Source: an uncultured Alphaproteobacteria bacterium (GTDB lineage Bacteria; Pseudomonadota; Alphaproteobacteria; Rickettsiales; UBA1997). From it: a stretch of DNA of 6,867 nt. Shown piece after piece: positions 5,227 to 6,867 of this stretch. A program made the translations under genes and the position numbers. The first letter of the stretch is position 1. Each line of letters starts with the position of its first letter. The stretch covers positions 1 through 6,867 of the forward strand of contig CAIUFU010000151.1 of the NCBI GenBank assembly GCA_903898475.1. The letters are read 5' to 3'. The notes under the pieces were generated by a model that did not search any database, was not told where the DNA came from, and worked only from the letters and a program-made list of their open reading frames with translations.

Positions 5227-6322
5227 ATGAGCGCCGAAATTGAAAATTTGATCAGCCAGATCGCGACCTCTCTGGCATTGATTAAGAGGTGTCTTTGAAC
5301 CGGAAGTTTTGCAAGAAAAACTCGAATCACTAAATGCAAAATCGGAAGATCCCGATTTGTGGAATAATCAGCTCGAAGCCCAATTAATTCTCAAAGAAAA
5401 ATCACTTTTAGAAACGCAGCTCAATGCCTTTTTAGCAATTCAAAATGGCTTAAAAGACAATCGCGAATATTTCGATTTAGCCAAGCTAGAAGGTGATACG
5501 CAGCTTCTTGGCGACATTGAAAAAAACCTCACAGCTTTAAGAAAAACCTCCGACACTTTTGAAGTTGAATGTCTTTTTTCTGGCGAAGTTGACAGCAATA
5601 ATTGCTTCCTCGACATCAATGCAGGGGCGGGCGGAACCGACTCTTGCGATTTTGGCTCAATGCTACTTCGCATGTATGAAAGATTCGCCGCATCCAAAAA
5701 ATTCAAAGTCGAAATCGTCAATATGCTTGAAGGTGAAGAAGCGGGAATTCGCTCAGCCACCATCAAAATTTCCGGCCATTTTGCTTACGGTTGGATGAAG
5801 ATGGAATCAGGCGTGCACAGGCTGGTGCGCATCTCACCATTTAACGCTAATGACAAAAGACAAACCAGTTTCACTTCCGTTTGGGTCTATCCAGAAATCG
5901 ACGACACGATTGAAATTGACCTGCAGGAAAAAGATTTGCGCATTGATGTTTTTAGATCTTCCGGACCCGGAGGACAATCGGTAAACACAACCGATTCAGC
6001 AGTTAGAATGACTCACTTGCCCAGCGGAATTGTCGTGCAATGCCAAAACGATCGCTCGCAAATTAGAAATCGCGCTGAATGCATGAAGATGCTAAAATCA
6101 AGGCTCTACGACCTTGAGATAAAAAAACAAAAAGACGTTCTAGCCAAAAGCGAAAGCGAAAAAACCGACAATAGCTGGGGCCATCAAATTCGTTCTTACG
6201 TGCTGCATCCCTACCAAATGGTGAAAGATTTGCGCACCGATTACGAAACTGGAAATATCCAAGCAGTTTTAGATGGCGGCCTTGAGGGCTTCATCAAAGC
6301 GGCTTTAACTGAAAAAATGTAA
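5227..6322 (+). CDS. prfB: peptide chain release factor 2, expressed by +1 programmed frameshift
   Basis: RF2 reads UAA and UGA stop codons and triggers release of the finished protein on the ribosome. The gene starts at ATG 5227 (MSAEIENL), runs 23 codons to an in-frame TGA at 5296-5298, and continues in the +1 frame from GAA 5297. The joined product has 364 residues, the normal length. The stop-recognition tripeptide SPF is at 203-205 and the catalytic GGQ at 248-250, in the context SSGPGGQSVNTTDSAVR; these are close to their E. coli positions. SPF, not the PxT of RF1, fixes the identity. Starting at TTG 5309, as a simple gene finder would, loses the N-terminus. No Shine-Dalgarno sequence precedes the ATG. 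nrdR follows after four bases, so the two are likely one transcript. The frameshift provides autoregulation: low RF2 slows termination at the TGA and favours readthrough into the full product. Confidence 0.96.
5286..5299 (+). promoter_or_regulatory. prfB +1 frameshift site
   Basis: The sequence is AG AGG TGT CTT TGA A, with slippery CTT at 5293-5295 and TGA at 5296-5298. The peptidyl-tRNA on CUU slips to UUU and translation resumes at GAA. An internal Shine-Dalgarno-like AGAGG ends 3 bases before CTT, the same spacing as in E. coli prfB (AGGGGG UAU CUU UGA C). The base after the stop is A, where E. coli has C. Confidence 0.93.
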
Positions 6323-6326
6323 ATTT

Positions 6327-6779
6327 ATGCGCTGCCCATTTTGCGGAAATATTGAAACTCAAGTTAAAGACAGTCGCATTTCAGACGATGGCGAATCGGT
6401 AAAAAGACGCCGTTATTGCGCCGCTTGCGACTCGCGATTTACAACTTTTGAGCGCGTGCAATTGCGTGAGATTTTGGTGATTAAGAAAAATGGCGAGAAG
6501 AAAATTTTTGATCCTGAAAAGTTGAAAAAATCAATCGAGATGGCAGTGCGCAAAAGGCCCGTGGCTGAACTGCAAGTGGAGAAGTTGGTGAATAATATTG
6601 TGCGGCAGTTGGAGATGGAAAATGAGACGGAAATTTCTTCGTCAAAAATTGGTGAATTGGTGATGACCGCGCTGGAAAAGTTGGATAAAGTGGCGTTTGT
6701 GAGGTTTGCCTCAGTTTACAAAAACTTTGAGAAGGCAGATGATTTTCAGAAATTTATTAAACAGGTGGTGAAACAATAA
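6327..6779 (+). CDS. nrdR: transcriptional repressor NrdR of ribonucleotide reductase genes
   Basis: NrdR senses ATP and dATP and represses ribonucleotide reductase operons by binding paired NrdR boxes. The 150-residue product has the typical length. An N-terminal zinc ribbon carries Cys3/Cys6 (MRCPFC) and Cys31/Cys34 (YCAACDSRFTTFER), with the conserved DSR and VKRRRYC stretch between them. An ATP-cone domain spans about 48-136, with VIKKNGEKKIFDPEKL at its start and VAFVRFASVYKNF at its end. The ATG comes 4 bases after the prfB stop, so co-transcription and perhaps coupled translation are likely; no separate promoter or Shine-Dalgarno sequence is seen. In many bacteria nrdR neighbours ribD or glyA, so pairing with prfB is a less usual order. 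No ribonucleotide reductase gene is in the window. Confidence 0.95.
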   Translation: MRCPFCGNIETQVKDSRISDDGESVKRRRYCAACDSRFTTFERVQLREILVIKKNGEKKIFDPEKLKKSIEMAVRKRPVAELQVEKLVNNIVRQLEMENETEISSSKIGELVMTALEKLDKVAFVRFASVYKNFEKADDFQKFIKQVVKQ

Positions 6780-6867
6780 CTTCTCGCGCCTCTTCATTTG
6801 CGCCGGCAACAGTTTTGATTTCGATTTCAGAATAATTCTTCTTCAAAAAATCCGCCGCAATTTCTGG
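6757..6867 (-). CDS. C-terminal end of an unidentified protein (partial)
   Basis: A minus-strand frame is open from the window edge to TAA at 6759-6757, giving 36 residues. The tail includes AADFLKKNYSEIEIKTVAGA and ends VIVSPPV. The alternation of helix-like and strand-like segments and the ordinary composition suggest real coding. It would converge on nrdR and overlap its last 23 bases tail to tail. The plus-strand frames here have no start codon of their own. The fragment is too short to name a family. Confidence 0.5.
   Translation of the reverse strand, partial: PEIAADFLKKNYSEIEIKTVAGANEEAREVIVSPPV

Noticed and set aside
5440..5766. 108-codon minus-strand frame inside prfB
   Set aside because: It is the antisense shadow of a well-supported gene.

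Overview
This window looks like a moderately AT-rich alphaproteobacterial chromosome carrying the tRNA-proximal end of an integrated mobile element. The alphaproteobacterial call is an inference from protein features: a dihydrolipoyl dehydrogenase with the CLNWGC active-site form, an RF2 that starts MSAEIENL, and a typical NrdR. I ran no phylogeny, so genus level is out of reach.

Left part (1-3003): the end of an integrated element. A tRNA-Thr(TGT) gene lies on the minus strand at 3001-3075 with its 3' end pointing left. About 350 bases beyond that end, on the same strand, is a 354-residue tyrosine recombinase (1583-2647). Its stop codon overlaps, as ATGA, the start of an unrecognised 471-residue protein (171-1586) that contains internal repeats. 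The non-coding stretch between integrase and tRNA is rich in symmetry. It holds two inverted pairs of GGGACA/TGTCCC sites, each pair with exactly 11 bp spacing, which suggests arm-type recombinase sites. Just upstream of the integrase start is a cluster of nested palindromes that suggests an operator. The far end of the element lies beyond position 1.

Right part (3001-6867): the host backbone. From left to right it holds the tRNA with its likely promoter, a strong bidirectional terminator (3139-3176), and a minus-strand gene for a small secreted protein made almost only of Ala, Lys, Pro, Val and Glu. A sigma70-like promoter for that gene abuts the stop codon of lpd (3719-5143, minus). The divergent prfB (5227-6322, plus) needs a +1 programmed frameshift at CTT TGA to give full-length RF2. 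nrdR follows four bases after prfB. The window ends in the C-terminal tail of an unidentified minus-strand gene that converges on nrdR.

The backbone genes are housekeeping: E3 of the 2-oxoacid dehydrogenase complexes, translation termination, and dNTP-linked repression of ribonucleotide reductase. The part most likely to hold undescribed biology is the integrase-coupled 471-residue protein with its palindromic control region. A second trait worth checking is that none of the six full-length genes has a clear Shine-Dalgarno sequence before its start, although the prfB frameshift site has one inside the gene.
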